A program made the position numbers and the translations under genes. Shown here one piece after another: positions 33,481 to 42,209 of a stretch of 64,000 nucleotides of DNA (positions are counted from its first letter, which is position 1; every line of letters starts with the position of its first letter). Origin of the DNA: Catalinimonas sp038039535 (GTDB taxonomy: Bacteria; Bacteroidota; Bacteroidia; Cytophagales; Cyclobacteriaceae); the NCBI RefSeq assembly GCF_038039535.1, contig NZ_JBBPHP010000037.1, positions 8,377 through 72,376 of the forward strand, read 5' to 3'. The notes beneath the pieces were generated by a model. That model was given only the letters and a program-made list of their open reading frames with translations, ran no database searches and had not been told where the DNA came from.

Positions 33481-35961
33481 ATGCTGAGAAACTATTTTAC
33501 AATCGCTTGGAGAAACTTGATCAAGCACAAGGGTTTTTCTTTTATCAATATCTTCGGATTGGCGACTGGCATAGCCGCTTTTGTGCTGATTTTTCAGTAT
33601 GTACAGTTTGAACTGAGTTACGATACTTTTCAGGAGGAAGGGGAAAATATTTATAGGGTAAGGGTAGATCGCTATCAGGATGGAGAGTTGGAATACAGAA
33701 ATGCTTTTACCGTACCAGCCTTGGGTCCTACTATTATGGGTGAGATACCCGGCGTAGAGGATTATTTCCGGCTGGCTTACTGGGCCAAAAGCAGCACCCT
33801 GATCTATCAGCCGAATGAAAAAGAAATGCCGCTAACTTTTAAAGAAGAGCATGTCATTTTTGCTGACCCTGATTTTATCCCCTACTTTTCTCTGGATTTG
33901 CTGGTTAAACAAAGCGACTCCCTGCTAGCACAACCTCATCAGATGATCATAGCGAAATCTATTGCCCAAAAGTATTTTGGAGAAGACTGGCAAAAGGAAG
34001 CCATTGGCAAAACAATCACTGCTTATAATTCTACCAAAGAAGGTAAGGTCAATTTTGAAGTGGCAGGTGTTTATGAAGATATTCCCCAAAACTCACACCT
34101 GAATTATGATATCATCTTTTCTCATGCTACCCTACCTTACTTTTTACCAGAAGAAATACCGGAAGAACAACGGCTGAGCATGTTTGAAACTGCCTGGGGC
34201 CCCAATGCCTGGTATACTTATTTGGTATTGAATGGTGAAGTCAGTTCTGAGGAGGTTGGACAAAAAATTACTGATCTTATACAGAGCCGAAATCAGGCAG
34301 AGAACACCAAAGACATATATCAATTACAAGCCATACAGAAAATTCATCTACATTCTAACCTGCTCAATGAACCTACTGCAACGGGCAATGTGAGGTGGGT
34401 TTATGCAATGGGCATAATTGCATTCATTACCCTAAGCATTGCCTGGATCAATTACATTAATCTGTCTACCGCCAGAGCCGTGAGCAGAGCCAGAGAAGTA
34501 GGACTACGAAAAGTAGTTGGCGCCAGAAAATTTCAGCTATTAGGGCAGTTTCTGCTGGAAGTAGCCATGATCAATACTGTCGCCTTTGTATTAGCCATTA
34601 CCCTGATTCAGCTCAGTACTCCCTATTTCAATAATCTGAGTGGAATATCTTTCAGCTTATTTTCAGCTGAACTAGCCTGGCTGTGGGCAATCATTTTAGG
34701 AGCCTTTACTATTAGTACAGTATTGATCGGCCTTTACCCTGCCCTGATACTCTCTTCCTTTCGTCCTACTACAGTCCTGAAAAATCAGCTTGGCTCTCCG
34801 GTAAAAGGCCTTAACATCAGAAAAGTACTGGTGGTCTTTCAGTTTGCTATTTCCCTGATATTGATCACCGGGACAATGGTCATTTACCAACAGATTACTT
34901 TCATGAAAGAGAAGGACCTGGGATTTGAGACCACCCAAAAACTAATCATTGAAGGTGCCAATGTGATGGAACAGGAAACTTCTTTTTTGCAAACTGTTAA
35001 AAACTTACGAAATGTAGCCACTATTAATCCTGCAATTAAAGCGGTAAGCGCGGCCAGTTACGTACCTGGTGAAACAGATCGTGAAACCCGGATGATTGGC
35101 AGGGATGAAGAAAATGTTAAAGAAATCCGAGACATCAGTATAGACGCTGACTATTTTCCAACCATGGAAATTCAACTTTTGGCCGGCAGAAATTTTTCTG
35201 ATATTGAAGAACAAAACCAACACAAAGTCATAATCAATGAGTCGGCTTCACAGTTGCTGGATTTCAGTTCACCAGAAGCTACCATAGGTGAAACATTTGG
35301 TGTAATCAACAATTGGGGAATTACATCCTATGAAATCATCGGGGTGGCTCCTGATTTTCACCAAAATGCCTTACAAAATGATTATGAACCCATTGCTTTT
35401 TTTAACGAAATATATGATGGTAGCTATGTCATACAAATTGATCCCACACAAACAACTTCTATCAGCAATACTATTGCTTTTCTGAAAGCCAAGTGGGAAG
35501 AAGTATTACCCAACAACCCTTTTAATTACTATTTTCTGGATACCTATTTTGACCGCCAATACCAGTCAGACCAACGCTTTGCCAGCATTTTCGGTTTATT
35601 CTCTGTACTCGCCATAATCATTGCCTGCCTGGGACTTTTAGGCTTGTCTTTTTTTTCGGCTGTGCAACGTACCCAGGAAATTGGCATTCGCAAAGTATTG
35701 GGTGCATCGGTCAGCAGTATCCTTAGACTGCTTTCCAGAGATTTTGTCAAGTTAATACTCCTTGCCGGTATCATTGCTATTCCTTTTGCATATTGGGCAA
35801 TGTACAAGTGGTTGCAGAACTATGCTTTCCGCATTGAAATCAGTTGGTGGCTGCTGATTCTTCCGCTTATTTTGGTAATGGTTCTGGCGTTACTCACAGT
35901 ATCCGTACATACCATTAGAGCAGCATTTACTAATCCCTCACAATCACTGCGGTATGAATGA
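33481..35961 (+). CDS. MacB/FtsX-like ABC transporter permease, paralog 3
   Basis: An 826-residue permease, the longest of the three. It begins MLRNYFTIAWRNLIKHKGFS and ends SQSLRYE. Features match its neighbours: a first helix near 20-45, MacB_PCD, NLSTARAVSRAREVGLRKVV near 345, a second helical block, and ACLGLLGLSFFSAVQRTQEI with GIRKVLGASVSSIL near 715. It differs from paralogs 1 and 2 in small insertions in both periplasmic domains, so the three copies probably handle different ligands or act together. The gap from paralog 2 is 86 bases with another TCAT-rich leader. A small lipoprotein gene lies 93 bases downstream. Confidence 0.85.
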   Translation: MLRNYFTIAWRNLIKHKGFSFINIFGLATGIAAFVLIFQYVQFELSYDTFQEEGENIYRVRVDRYQDGELEYRNAFTVPALGPTIMGEIPGVEDYFRLAYWAKSSTLIYQPNEKEMPLTFKEEHVIFADPDFIPYFSLDLLVKQSDSLLAQPHQMIIAKSIAQKYFGEDWQKEAIGKTITAYNSTKEGKVNFEVAGVYEDIPQNSHLNYDIIFSHATLPYFLPEEIPEEQRLSMFETAWGPNAWYTYLVLNGEVSSEEVGQKITDLIQSRNQAENTKDIYQLQAIQKIHLHSNLLNEPTATGNVRWVYAMGIIAFITLSIAWINYINLSTARAVSRAREVGLRKVVGARKFQLLGQFLLEVAMINTVAFVLAITLIQLSTPYFNNLSGISFSLFSAELAWLWAIILGAFTISTVLIGLYPALILSSFRPTTVLKNQLGSPVKGLNIRKVLVVFQFAISLILITGTMVIYQQITFMKEKDLGFETTQKLIIEGANVMEQETSFLQTVKNLRNVATINPAIKAVSAASYVPGETDRETRMIGRDEENVKEIRDISIDADYFPTMEIQLLAGRNFSDIEEQNQHKVIINESASQLLDFSSPEATIGETFGVINNWGITSYEIIGVAPDFHQNALQNDYEPIAFFNEIYDGSYVIQIDPTQTTSISNTIAFLKAKWEEVLPNNPFNYYFLDTYFDRQYQSDQRFASIFGLFSVLAIIIACLGLLGLSFFSAVQRTQEIGIRKVLGASVSSILRLLSRDFVKLILLAGIIAIPFAYWAMYKWLQNYAFRIEISWWLLILPLILVMVLALLTVSVHTIRAAFTNPSQSLRYE

Positions 35962-36054
35962 ATTGAAGTAAGCCAATAGTCATTTTGATGGGAATAATCA
36001 GTTAGTACAAAACAGAATGCCAGCACTTACGTTCAATAACTAAACCCTTGTGTT

Positions 36055-36423
36055 ATGTCGCGAATTTTCCCACTTATCATGCTGGCATTTCTGGTCAGTG
36101 CCTGTCAGGATTTTGACTCTACAAAAATTATTGCTCCTACTGACTTTCAGATAGAGGCAGTTAGTCTTAATCTAAATGGTGATGTATTGCCTACCAATGT
36201 GGCCGCTCAGAAGGTAGAGCAAAATTCACAATATACGCTCGTAGGTGCTACCTTAAAGCGTCAAGGTAAAGAAATAGTGGGTATCTGGCTGTTTGATGAA
36301 AACGACCCTCAAGCCATAAAAAGCATCAATGAAATCGCACTGACTTATTCGCCTTTTCCTAAGCAGAATAAATTAAAGGTTACGAGCGAAGCCCGTAACC
36401 TTTCAGCTTTTTTACAGCGATAA
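36055..36423 (+). CDS. Small lipoprotein of unknown function
   Basis: A 122-residue protein with a lipoprotein signal MSRIFPLIMLAFLVSAC (lipobox VSAC). The mature part is short and beta-rich: DFQIEAVSLNLNGDVLPTNV, SQYTLVGATLKRQGKEIVGI, then a tail with IALTYSPFPKQN. I do not recognise a family. It lies 93 bases after the third permease on the same strand and may be an accessory or leftover of that cluster. A terminator hairpin lies inside its last codons. It is convergent with the metalloprotease gene (8 bases apart). Confidence 0.65.
   Translation: MSRIFPLIMLAFLVSACQDFDSTKIIAPTDFQIEAVSLNLNGDVLPTNVAAQKVEQNSQYTLVGATLKRQGKEIVGIWLFDENDPQAIKSINEIALTYSPFPKQNKLKVTSEARNLSAFLQR
36375..36413 (+). terminator. 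Terminator hairpin inside the 3' end of the lipoprotein gene
   Basis: AAAGGTTACG (36375-36384) pairs with CGTAACCTTT (36394-36403), then CAGC and six T (36408-36413). The stop codon (36421-36423) lies after the hairpin, so the terminator sits within coding sequence. Read on the minus strand the tail is AATTTATT, so it may also end the convergent metalloprotease transcript. Confidence 0.7.
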
Positions 36424-36431
36424 AAGAACCT

Positions 36432-38933
36432 TTATTCTTCTTTGTCCAATATCTTTTCGATTCGGTAAAGCACGTCATCTAGGTGGATGTTGGTTTCACG
36501 ATTTGTATTTCGGCGAAGTGCTAGTCCTACATCATTTTGTAGCATATTCAACTCCTCACGTACTATGGCTCTTATATCCGATTGGCTAACGTCTACATCG
36601 GTCCAGCCGTAGTACTCTTTATAATTATCAGACATGCTGCCCAATTCATTGTCCAACAGAAATTCCATTCTTTCCAGGTAGGCTCTCTGAAGGTTTCTCC
36701 GGTAAGGATCAATATTTTGTCCCCGGTAAATTTCCGACCATATGCCTTCTCTCAGATCATCCATCATTACCAGCGCAGTATAGGTATCCTGTCCATGCAA
36801 AGCTTCCGCCTCAAGTTGACGCGCCAGTCGCTGAGGGTGCATCAGATCATTAAGTACATTTTCCTGAAACTTCCTGATTCTGTCCAGTATTCCTGCATGC
36901 TCAATTCTGGTCAGTATTTCTTCGTTGATCATCCATTCCGGTGTTTCAAAGGCATTTTGGAGCAGAAATTTCATGGCCTGCTTTTGCTTATCTTCGGAAA
37001 CTACTTCATAAACGGGACCTTCCTGATCGTAGGTTTTGTAGTTTTCGTATACTCCTCCTACATTCTTGGTTACGTGCCCCATATAGCGGTACCACTGCGA
37101 AATTAGCTGACCGTATATTTCCTGTAGCTCCTCATAGGTCTCGTTTTCTCTATACGTCCATTCCATCAGTTCTGGCATGATTTGCTTTAGATTGGCCAAT
37201 CCATAGCCACTCGCTTTGACAGCATCATCACCTAAATCTTCATTTTGTGAGCGTGGATCAATTTTAGCTCCGGACTGGCGACCATAAAAATAGGCCGGAT
37301 CATCTGCCTTTTCTTTCACCCACTCATCCAATACTTCCTCAACCGCTTCTGGAGACTCTTTGTCAGGAAAATAGGTATACCCCCACTTGATCGCCCACTT
37401 ATCATATTCTCCTATGGCTGGGAAAAAATTTGTCACTCCATCTTCCGGCTGAGCGATGTAGTTAAAACGTGCATAGTCCATGATAGATGGAGCAGTACCA
37501 TGCGTAGCAGTAAATGAAGGCGACCTAAGAGAATCTACCGGATAAGCATAACTGGAACCCCAGTTGTGAGGAAGTCCAAGCGTGTGCCCTACCTCATGAG
37601 CAGCCACAAAACGAATAAGCTGCCCCATCAGCTCTTCTTCAAATTCCACATTACGAGCCTCAGGATTTGCTGCTGCTGTCTGTACCAGGTACCAGTTGCG
37701 CAGCAGATTCATGACATTATGATACCAAAGTATATCACTTTCCAAGATCTCTCCGGTGCGAGGATCATGCACATGAGGTCCCTGCGCATTCTGGATGGGT
37801 GTTGTGATGTAACGAATTACAGAATAGCGCACATCTTCAGGAGAGAATTCAGGATCTTCTTCTTCACTGGGCGGATCTTTGGCAATGATGGCATTCTTAA
37901 ATCCAGCTTCTTCAAAAGCTTTTTGCCAATCTTCTATGCCTTGTTTCAAATAAGGTCTCCACTCCATGGGAGTGGCAGGGTCAAGATAATAAACGATGGG
38001 TTTTACCGGCTCCACCAATTCTCCCCGCTTATAGGCCTCTTCGTCTTTGGGTACCAATTGCCATTTGGTGATATATTCGCGTTGAAAAGCCTTCTGCTTG
38101 TTCATGCCATAATCATACTGCTCTATGCTGAAGTAGCCTACCCTGTTATCAGCCAGACGGGGCATCATAGGCTCTTCCGGTAAAAGTATCATGGACTGAT
38201 TCATTTCCAAGGAAAGCGTACCTGATTCAGCATCTGCGGGAGGCTCATCGGCATTATAGGTAAGTACATGTCGTACCTCCACATTTTTGGGATAACTGTG
38301 CATATGCTGCACAAAACTACGACTTCCGTCCAGGTTCTTCACTTTGAAGTTCTTACGTTGAGAATCGTTCAAAGCACTGATGAGAGGAACATCAGAGGTA
38401 AAAAAATCATCCACTTCTATCACCACCGTGCTGGAATCTTCGGCTATCGTCTGAATCTTAAAACTCTGAATCACCGGTTCAAAATTGTTGTTTTTGACCG
38501 ATTGGTAGATGGGCTGCTCCATATCCGCCACATTGGTATAAGATACATGGCGCATCAATATTTGCTTGTCTTTTCGCTGAAAGCGGATAACCTGCTGAGA
38601 ACGCGCTTTCATTCCGGCACCACCAAAACTTAAATTCGGTGTTACCCCAGAAATTCTGCTGACCAAAAGTATTTCTCTTTCCAGCAAGGTATCGGGCAAC
38701 TCGAAGTAATAGTTGTCTTCTACCTTATGCACAATAAAAAGCCCGCTGTCTGTCTGGGCTTCTTCAGTGATCACTTCATCGTAAGCGGTGAACTCACCAT
38801 TTTTTTCATCCTCTTTGGCAGAAGCATTTTCAGCATCAGCATCTTTTTTGGAAGATGCTCCTTTAAATACCGAACAGCCGGCCAAAAGCATACACAAGAT
38901 TAGAGTTAGGTAATTAATTCTGTTTTTCTTCAT
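36432..38933 (-). CDS. Zinc-dependent metalloprotease lipoprotein (DUF5117/DUF4953 family)
   Basis: An 833-residue protein with a lipoprotein signal (MKKNRINYLTLILCMLLAGC). A DUF5118-like and then DUF5117-like region covers about 45-400, followed by the metzincin-type zinc site RFVAAHEVGHTLGLPHNWGS, where H446, H450 and the H six residues later bind zinc and E447 is the base. DUF4953-like sequence makes up the rest (TATHGTAPSIMDYARFNYIA, DKWAIKWGYTYFPDK). The family is widespread in Bacteroidota and acts in the periplasm or at the outer surface; substrates are mostly unknown. It is convergent with the small lipoprotein gene and divergent from the BlaI-like gene across 232 bases that hold three operators nearer the latter. 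Confidence 0.85.
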   Translation of the reverse strand: MKKNRINYLTLILCMLLAGCSVFKGASSKKDADAENASAKEDEKNGEFTAYDEVITEEAQTDSGLFIVHKVEDNYYFELPDTLLEREILLVSRISGVTPNLSFGGAGMKARSQQVIRFQRKDKQILMRHVSYTNVADMEQPIYQSVKNNNFEPVIQSFKIQTIAEDSSTVVIEVDDFFTSDVPLISALNDSQRKNFKVKNLDGSRSFVQHMHSYPKNVEVRHVLTYNADEPPADAESGTLSLEMNQSMILLPEEPMMPRLADNRVGYFSIEQYDYGMNKQKAFQREYITKWQLVPKDEEAYKRGELVEPVKPIVYYLDPATPMEWRPYLKQGIEDWQKAFEEAGFKNAIIAKDPPSEEEDPEFSPEDVRYSVIRYITTPIQNAQGPHVHDPRTGEILESDILWYHNVMNLLRNWYLVQTAAANPEARNVEFEEELMGQLIRFVAAHEVGHTLGLPHNWGSSYAYPVDSLRSPSFTATHGTAPSIMDYARFNYIAQPEDGVTNFFPAIGEYDKWAIKWGYTYFPDKESPEAVEEVLDEWVKEKADDPAYFYGRQSGAKIDPRSQNEDLGDDAVKASGYGLANLKQIMPELMEWTYRENETYEELQEIYGQLISQWYRYMGHVTKNVGGVYENYKTYDQEGPVYEVVSEDKQKQAMKFLLQNAFETPEWMINEEILTRIEHAGILDRIRKFQENVLNDLMHPQRLARQLEAEALHGQDTYTALVMMDDLREGIWSEIYRGQNIDPYRRNLQRAYLERMEFLLDNELGSMSDNYKEYYGWTDVDVSQSDIRAIVREELNMLQNDVGLALRRNTNRETNIHLDDVLYRIEKILDKEE

Positions 38934-39086
38934 TATTGGCTCGTTTTTACATCTATTATTCCTTTGTGGCAGTTAAAAAATTTAGGTAAAGTATGCCACA
39001 CTGCGAATTAAACCAATTATCTAAAAGATACCAACAAATAATTAATCTACTCATTATCAAATAATTGCAAAAAATACCTGTGTTGT

Positions 39087-39104
39087 GTACGACTTTTATC
39101 GTAC
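39087..39104. promoter_or_regulatory. BlaI-like operator 1
   Basis: A perfect 6-bp inverted repeat GTACGA-N6-TCGTAC. It overlaps the probable -33/-7 region of the BlaI-like gene and is the first of three sites with core TACGA-N6-TCGTA. Confidence 0.75.
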
Positions 39105-39117
39105 TATTATTTGCAAT

Positions 39118-39133
39118 TACGACAAACATCGTA
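39118..39133. promoter_or_regulatory. BlaI-like operator 2
   Basis: TACGA-N6-TCGTA, a perfect 5-bp inverted repeat whose centre is 30 bases downstream of operator 1's centre. Confidence 0.75.
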
Positions 39134-39143
39134 TATTATTGAA

Positions 39144-39161
39144 GTACGATAATAATCGTAC
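39144..39161. promoter_or_regulatory. BlaI-like operator 3
   Basis: GTACGAT-N4-ATCGTAC, a perfect 7-bp inverted repeat ending 4 bases before the start codon of the BlaI-like gene, so binding here would block transcription and perhaps translation. Confidence 0.8.
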
Positions 39162-39165
39162 AACT

Positions 39166-39561
39166 ATGAAAGACAAAGAAAACAACATCCCCAAACCTAC
39201 CGAAGCGGAGCTGGAAATACTACAGGTACTTTGGCAATCAGGTCCGGCCACGGTAAGAGAAGTACATGAAAAACTGGCTGAGAAGCGAGATATTGGCTAC
39301 ACCACTACCTTGAAAAACATGCAGAACATGGTACAGAAAGCCATGCTCACCCGCGATGAGGAAAGTCGTAGCCATATTTATCATGCGCAACTTCAGCAAA
39401 AGCAAACACAACAAATGTTACTGGATCGTTTTATGGAAAGTGCTTTCGGAGGTTCAGCCATGAATCTGGTGATGCAGGCATTAGGTAATCGTAAAACATC
39501 TAAAGAAGATCTACAAAAAATCAGAGCACTCATCAATAAACTTGAAGGAGGTGAAAAATGA
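39166..39561 (+). CDS. BlaI/MecI-family transcriptional repressor
   Basis: A 131-residue repressor starting at the ATG of MKDKENNIPKPTEAELEILQ; upstream open codons run through the operators and are rejected. Residues 10-80 are the winged helix: LQVLWQSGPATVREVHEKL, then GYTTTLKNMQNMVQKAML, the typical BlaI/MecI DNA-reading helix and wing (SRSHIYHAQL). The C-terminal helices (LDRFMESAFGGSAMNLVMQA) dimerise. It probably binds the three TACGA-N6-TCGTA sites directly upstream and represses its own operon until cleaved. Its last bases overlap the next gene, the BlaR1-like sensor, as ATGA. Confidence 0.88.
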   Translation: MKDKENNIPKPTEAELEILQVLWQSGPATVREVHEKLAEKRDIGYTTTLKNMQNMVQKAMLTRDEESRSHIYHAQLQQKQTQQMLLDRFMESAFGGSAMNLVMQALGNRKTSKEDLQKIRALINKLEGGEK

Positions 39562-41771
39562 AAGAAGCAACTTTAGATCAGTTAATCAATGCACTGGGTT
39601 GGACCTTACTCCACAGCCTTTGGCAGTCTTCCTTAATCGCACTTTTTCTGTACCTCGTAATCGTATTTTCTAATAAGTTAAGTCCCAATATCAAATACAT
39701 TTTAGGGGTCACTGCCCTGCTCTTTACAGGCATACTTTCGGGTACCACATTCCTAGACCTCTATTTTCATCATCAGCCTGAATTGAAAAATCTTCAAGAT
39801 GAAATTTACCTGGGAAGTGGTTTTAGCGCTGCTCCTTTCCAGATTACCTACGAGAGAGCAACAGCTTCTGAAGCAGCTAACCAAAGCTGGCAATTTTCAT
39901 CATTCGTTGATCAGGCAAAATTATATATTAATTCTCATCTGCACTGGATTGTCCTGGGATGGGTAGTGGGTGTATTGGTATTTTCTTTAAAGTTTGCAGG
40001 TTCATTGATCTACATTGAGAGGCTTAAGAAAAGATGGGTAACACCTCTTGCTGAAGATTGGCAAAACAAGGTGCATTGGATGACGAAGTGTCTGAGACTT
40101 CAGCAAAATGTAAAGGTGATGGTATCTCATATGGCTAAAGTTCCGATGATGTTGGGGCACCTGAAACCCATTATCCTCATCCCTGCTTCAATGCTGAGCA
40201 GGCTACCTGAAGATCAGTTAGAAGCAATCATCGCTCACGAGATTGCCCATGTTTACAGAAAAGACTACTGGATCAACCTCCTACAATCCCTATTTGAAAT
40301 TATTTTCTTTTTCCATCCGGCAATCTGGTGGATCAACAATGTAATCCGCTATGAAAGAGAAAAATGCTGCGATGACCTGGCCATTGGCATTTGCGGAAGC
40401 TCTCTTACCTATGCAAAAGCTCTGGCTAGTGTGGAAGAAGCTAAACTTCAACATAGCAGTATGGCTCTGGCGATTAATGGAGGAAAAAGTAGCCTATTAC
40501 ACAGAATAGAAAGAATACTGGAACCGGGAAAAAACGACGGAAATCCGATGGCTCGCTTTGTATCTGTCAGTCTGATAGTGGCAATACTACTTCTACTAAG
40601 CGCAAGTGGGGAAAGTATAGCATTTCGCTACGGCGATAAAGTACTAGATACATGGGAAGCGGTTCAATTTCCCAATTCCTTAGCAAAGCTGGATACTTCA
40701 ATACAAGTGGACATTGATAATGACATAGACCTTGAGTTTGATGAGGAGGTAGAAATTTCTGAAGAAGATAATTTGGATAAAGAGATTGACCTGGACCTGG
40801 ATATTGATATTTCTGATATAAATTCTGATACTCTGCCAAACACAAAAGAAGGTAATTTATCAACCATTACCATACTGCGTCAGTTGAGTGATAGCCTTTC
40901 GGCTCTGCATAATCTGGCAATTCCTAATACTCCGCATCCCGATTCACTTCATGCCTACATGTTTTCTCTAACAGACAGCAACATGGTGAAAAGTTTGCAG
41001 CGATTGAAGCAACTCAATTCAACCCAGCAGTATCATTTGCCTGCCCCACCCTCAGCATCTGGAATATATTTGTTTGACGTTGATTCTTTGATACAAATCC
41101 ATGGGCTAAGCAAGGCAATATCACCGACTGTAATAAGGCTTGACTCTGTTTTGAACGATATGCGTTTACGTACTAAAACATTAAAACCTGCCAATATACT
41201 ACAGGACACTACTTTGGAAAAGAGGCTGCGAGAACTGGCGGCTTCTATGAGAGAAAAAGAAAGAGAATTTGAGAAGCTCATGAGAGAAAAGGAAGAGATC
41301 ATTCGGGAGCTAATGGAAGAAAAAGAGGTAGAGCAAAGGGAGCAGAAAAGAGTGATGGATGAGCAAATGGAAGAACAGTTAGAACAACTGAAAGAACTCA
41401 TGCAGAAACAGGAGAAGCTTGATGAAGACCAAATGCGTGAACAGGAGAAACAAATGAAATTGCAGGAAGAGCAATTAATGAAACAGATGGAGGAGCAGGA
41501 AAAACTAATGAGACAGCAAGAGGAGAAAATGGAGAGGCAGGAAAGTCGTTTTGATAAGGCAAATCAGGCCCTTGAATCTGAGCTTTTAGAGGATGGCCTT
41601 ATTGAGCCGGGGGAAAGATATAGCTTCAAAATCTCAAATGAGGGCTTTTTTCTGAATGATAAAAAACAATCTGATCAACTCTATCAGAAATATCTAGACT
41701 GGCTCAAAGACAATGATGTATTTAGGTATGAAGAAGGTTCTACTTTAAGTATCAACCTTGTGGCAGAATAA
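39558..41771 (+). CDS. BlaR1/MecR1-like M56 membrane metalloprotease with acidic and coiled-coil C-terminus
   Basis: A 737-residue membrane protein. Four helices (about 15-35, 45-65, 130-150 and 335-350) surround a gluzincin site HEIAH at 227-231, with the third zinc ligand likely Glu in RYEREKCCDDLAI near 273. This is the M56 peptidase domain that in BlaR1 cleaves the repressor. The penicillin-binding sensor domain of true BlaR1 is absent. Instead there is an Asp/Glu/Ile/Leu-rich stretch near 375-415 and a long Glu/Lys/Gln/Met coiled coil near 555-670, followed by a short globular end. The periplasmic part may thus sense something other than beta-lactams. It overlaps the repressor gene by 4 bases and is followed by a terminator. 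Confidence 0.82.
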   Translation: MKEATLDQLINALGWTLLHSLWQSSLIALFLYLVIVFSNKLSPNIKYILGVTALLFTGILSGTTFLDLYFHHQPELKNLQDEIYLGSGFSAAPFQITYERATASEAANQSWQFSSFVDQAKLYINSHLHWIVLGWVVGVLVFSLKFAGSLIYIERLKKRWVTPLAEDWQNKVHWMTKCLRLQQNVKVMVSHMAKVPMMLGHLKPIILIPASMLSRLPEDQLEAIIAHEIAHVYRKDYWINLLQSLFEIIFFFHPAIWWINNVIRYEREKCCDDLAIGICGSSLTYAKALASVEEAKLQHSSMALAINGGKSSLLHRIERILEPGKNDGNPMARFVSVSLIVAILLLLSASGESIAFRYGDKVLDTWEAVQFPNSLAKLDTSIQVDIDNDIDLEFDEEVEISEEDNLDKEIDLDLDIDISDINSDTLPNTKEGNLSTITILRQLSDSLSALHNLAIPNTPHPDSLHAYMFSLTDSNMVKSLQRLKQLNSTQQYHLPAPPSASGIYLFDVDSLIQIHGLSKAISPTVIRLDSVLNDMRLRTKTLKPANILQDTTLEKRLRELAASMREKEREFEKLMREKEEIIRELMEEKEVEQREQKRVMDEQMEEQLEQLKELMQKQEKLDEDQMREQEKQMKLQEEQLMKQMEEQEKLMRQQEEKMERQESRFDKANQALESELLEDGLIEPGERYSFKISNEGFFLNDKKQSDQLYQKYLDWLKDNDVFRYEEGSTLSINLVAE

Positions 41772-41800
41772 TTATTGATCATACCCATTTGATAAATTAA

Positions 41801-41830
41801 AACACAGCTGGGTTGGCTGTGTTTTTTATT
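41801..41830 (+). terminator. Rho-independent terminator after the BlaR1-like gene
   Basis: AACACAGC pairs with GCTGTGTT around a 7-base loop, followed by TTTTATT. It lies 29 bases after the stop. Confidence 0.85.
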
Positions 41831-41879
41831 GAAATTCAAGTTTAATATTCGTTGAGTTTCACTTTAATTTGCTTTAAAT

Positions 41880-41887
41880 TAGTTTTG
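41880..41887 (+). promoter_or_regulatory. Candidate -7 element upstream of the 86-residue gene
   Basis: TAGTTTTG matches the Bacteroidota -7 consensus TAnnTTTG exactly. A TTG lies at 41852-41854, a slightly long 25 bases upstream. A transcript starting near 41893 would have a leader of roughly 48 bases. Inference from consensus only. Confidence 0.4.
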
Positions 41888-41925
41888 TGACACAATAGAA
41901 TACAATCAATTTGAGTAATAGTAAC

Positions 41926-41931
41926 AGGAGG
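41926..41931 (+). promoter_or_regulatory. Strong Shine-Dalgarno sequence
   Basis: AGGAGG sits 9 bases before the ATG at 41941. A full anti-Shine-Dalgarno match is rare in Bacteroidota, where most genes lack one, so it supports this start and marks the gene as unusual. Confidence 0.7.
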
Positions 41932-41940
41932 TAGAGGAAC

Positions 41941-42201
41941 ATGACAAGCCACGAATTTGAAAAATTACCCAGAGAGAAGAAGTGCAAATATGTGTGGAAC
42001 CGCTGCACTTTTTTAGCTACCCGCTTTCATTACGATCATCAGCGTCGCTTCAGGATTAACCTGTATCACAACGGTAAATTTTTTGTAGAGATCTGGTATA
42101 ACAGCAAATATGATTATATAGGGGATATTGTTTCTTTTACTGACAACAAATTGCTGGATCCCTACTTGTCCGATATCAAACTAAACACTTTTCCTGCCTA
42201 G
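41941..42201 (+). CDS. Small hypothetical protein, 86 residues
   Basis: I do not recognise this protein. It is 86 residues, rich in aromatic and basic residues: LPREKKCKYVWNRCTFLATR, then HYDHQRRFRINLYHNGKFFV and IWYNSKYDYIGDIVSFTD. The pattern suggests a small cytosolic beta-rich protein, with no signal or membrane segment. The two N-terminal cysteines are six residues apart. A perfect Shine-Dalgarno and a plausible -7 element precede it, so it appears to be independently transcribed. It ends 8 bases before the convergent P-type ATPase gene. Similar small proteins occur as orphans in Cytophagales, as far as I recall, without known function. Confidence 0.6.
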   Translation: MTSHEFEKLPREKKCKYVWNRCTFLATRFHYDHQRRFRINLYHNGKFFVEIWYNSKYDYIGDIVSFTDNKLLDPYLSDIKLNTFPA

Positions 42202-42209
42202 CTTGATAA

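Noticed and set aside
40680..40860. Repeated GAT/GAC-rich DNA in the BlaR1-like gene as a possible DNA repeat
   Set aside because: It is coding sequence for an acidic protein stretch, and the units are not regular at the DNA level.
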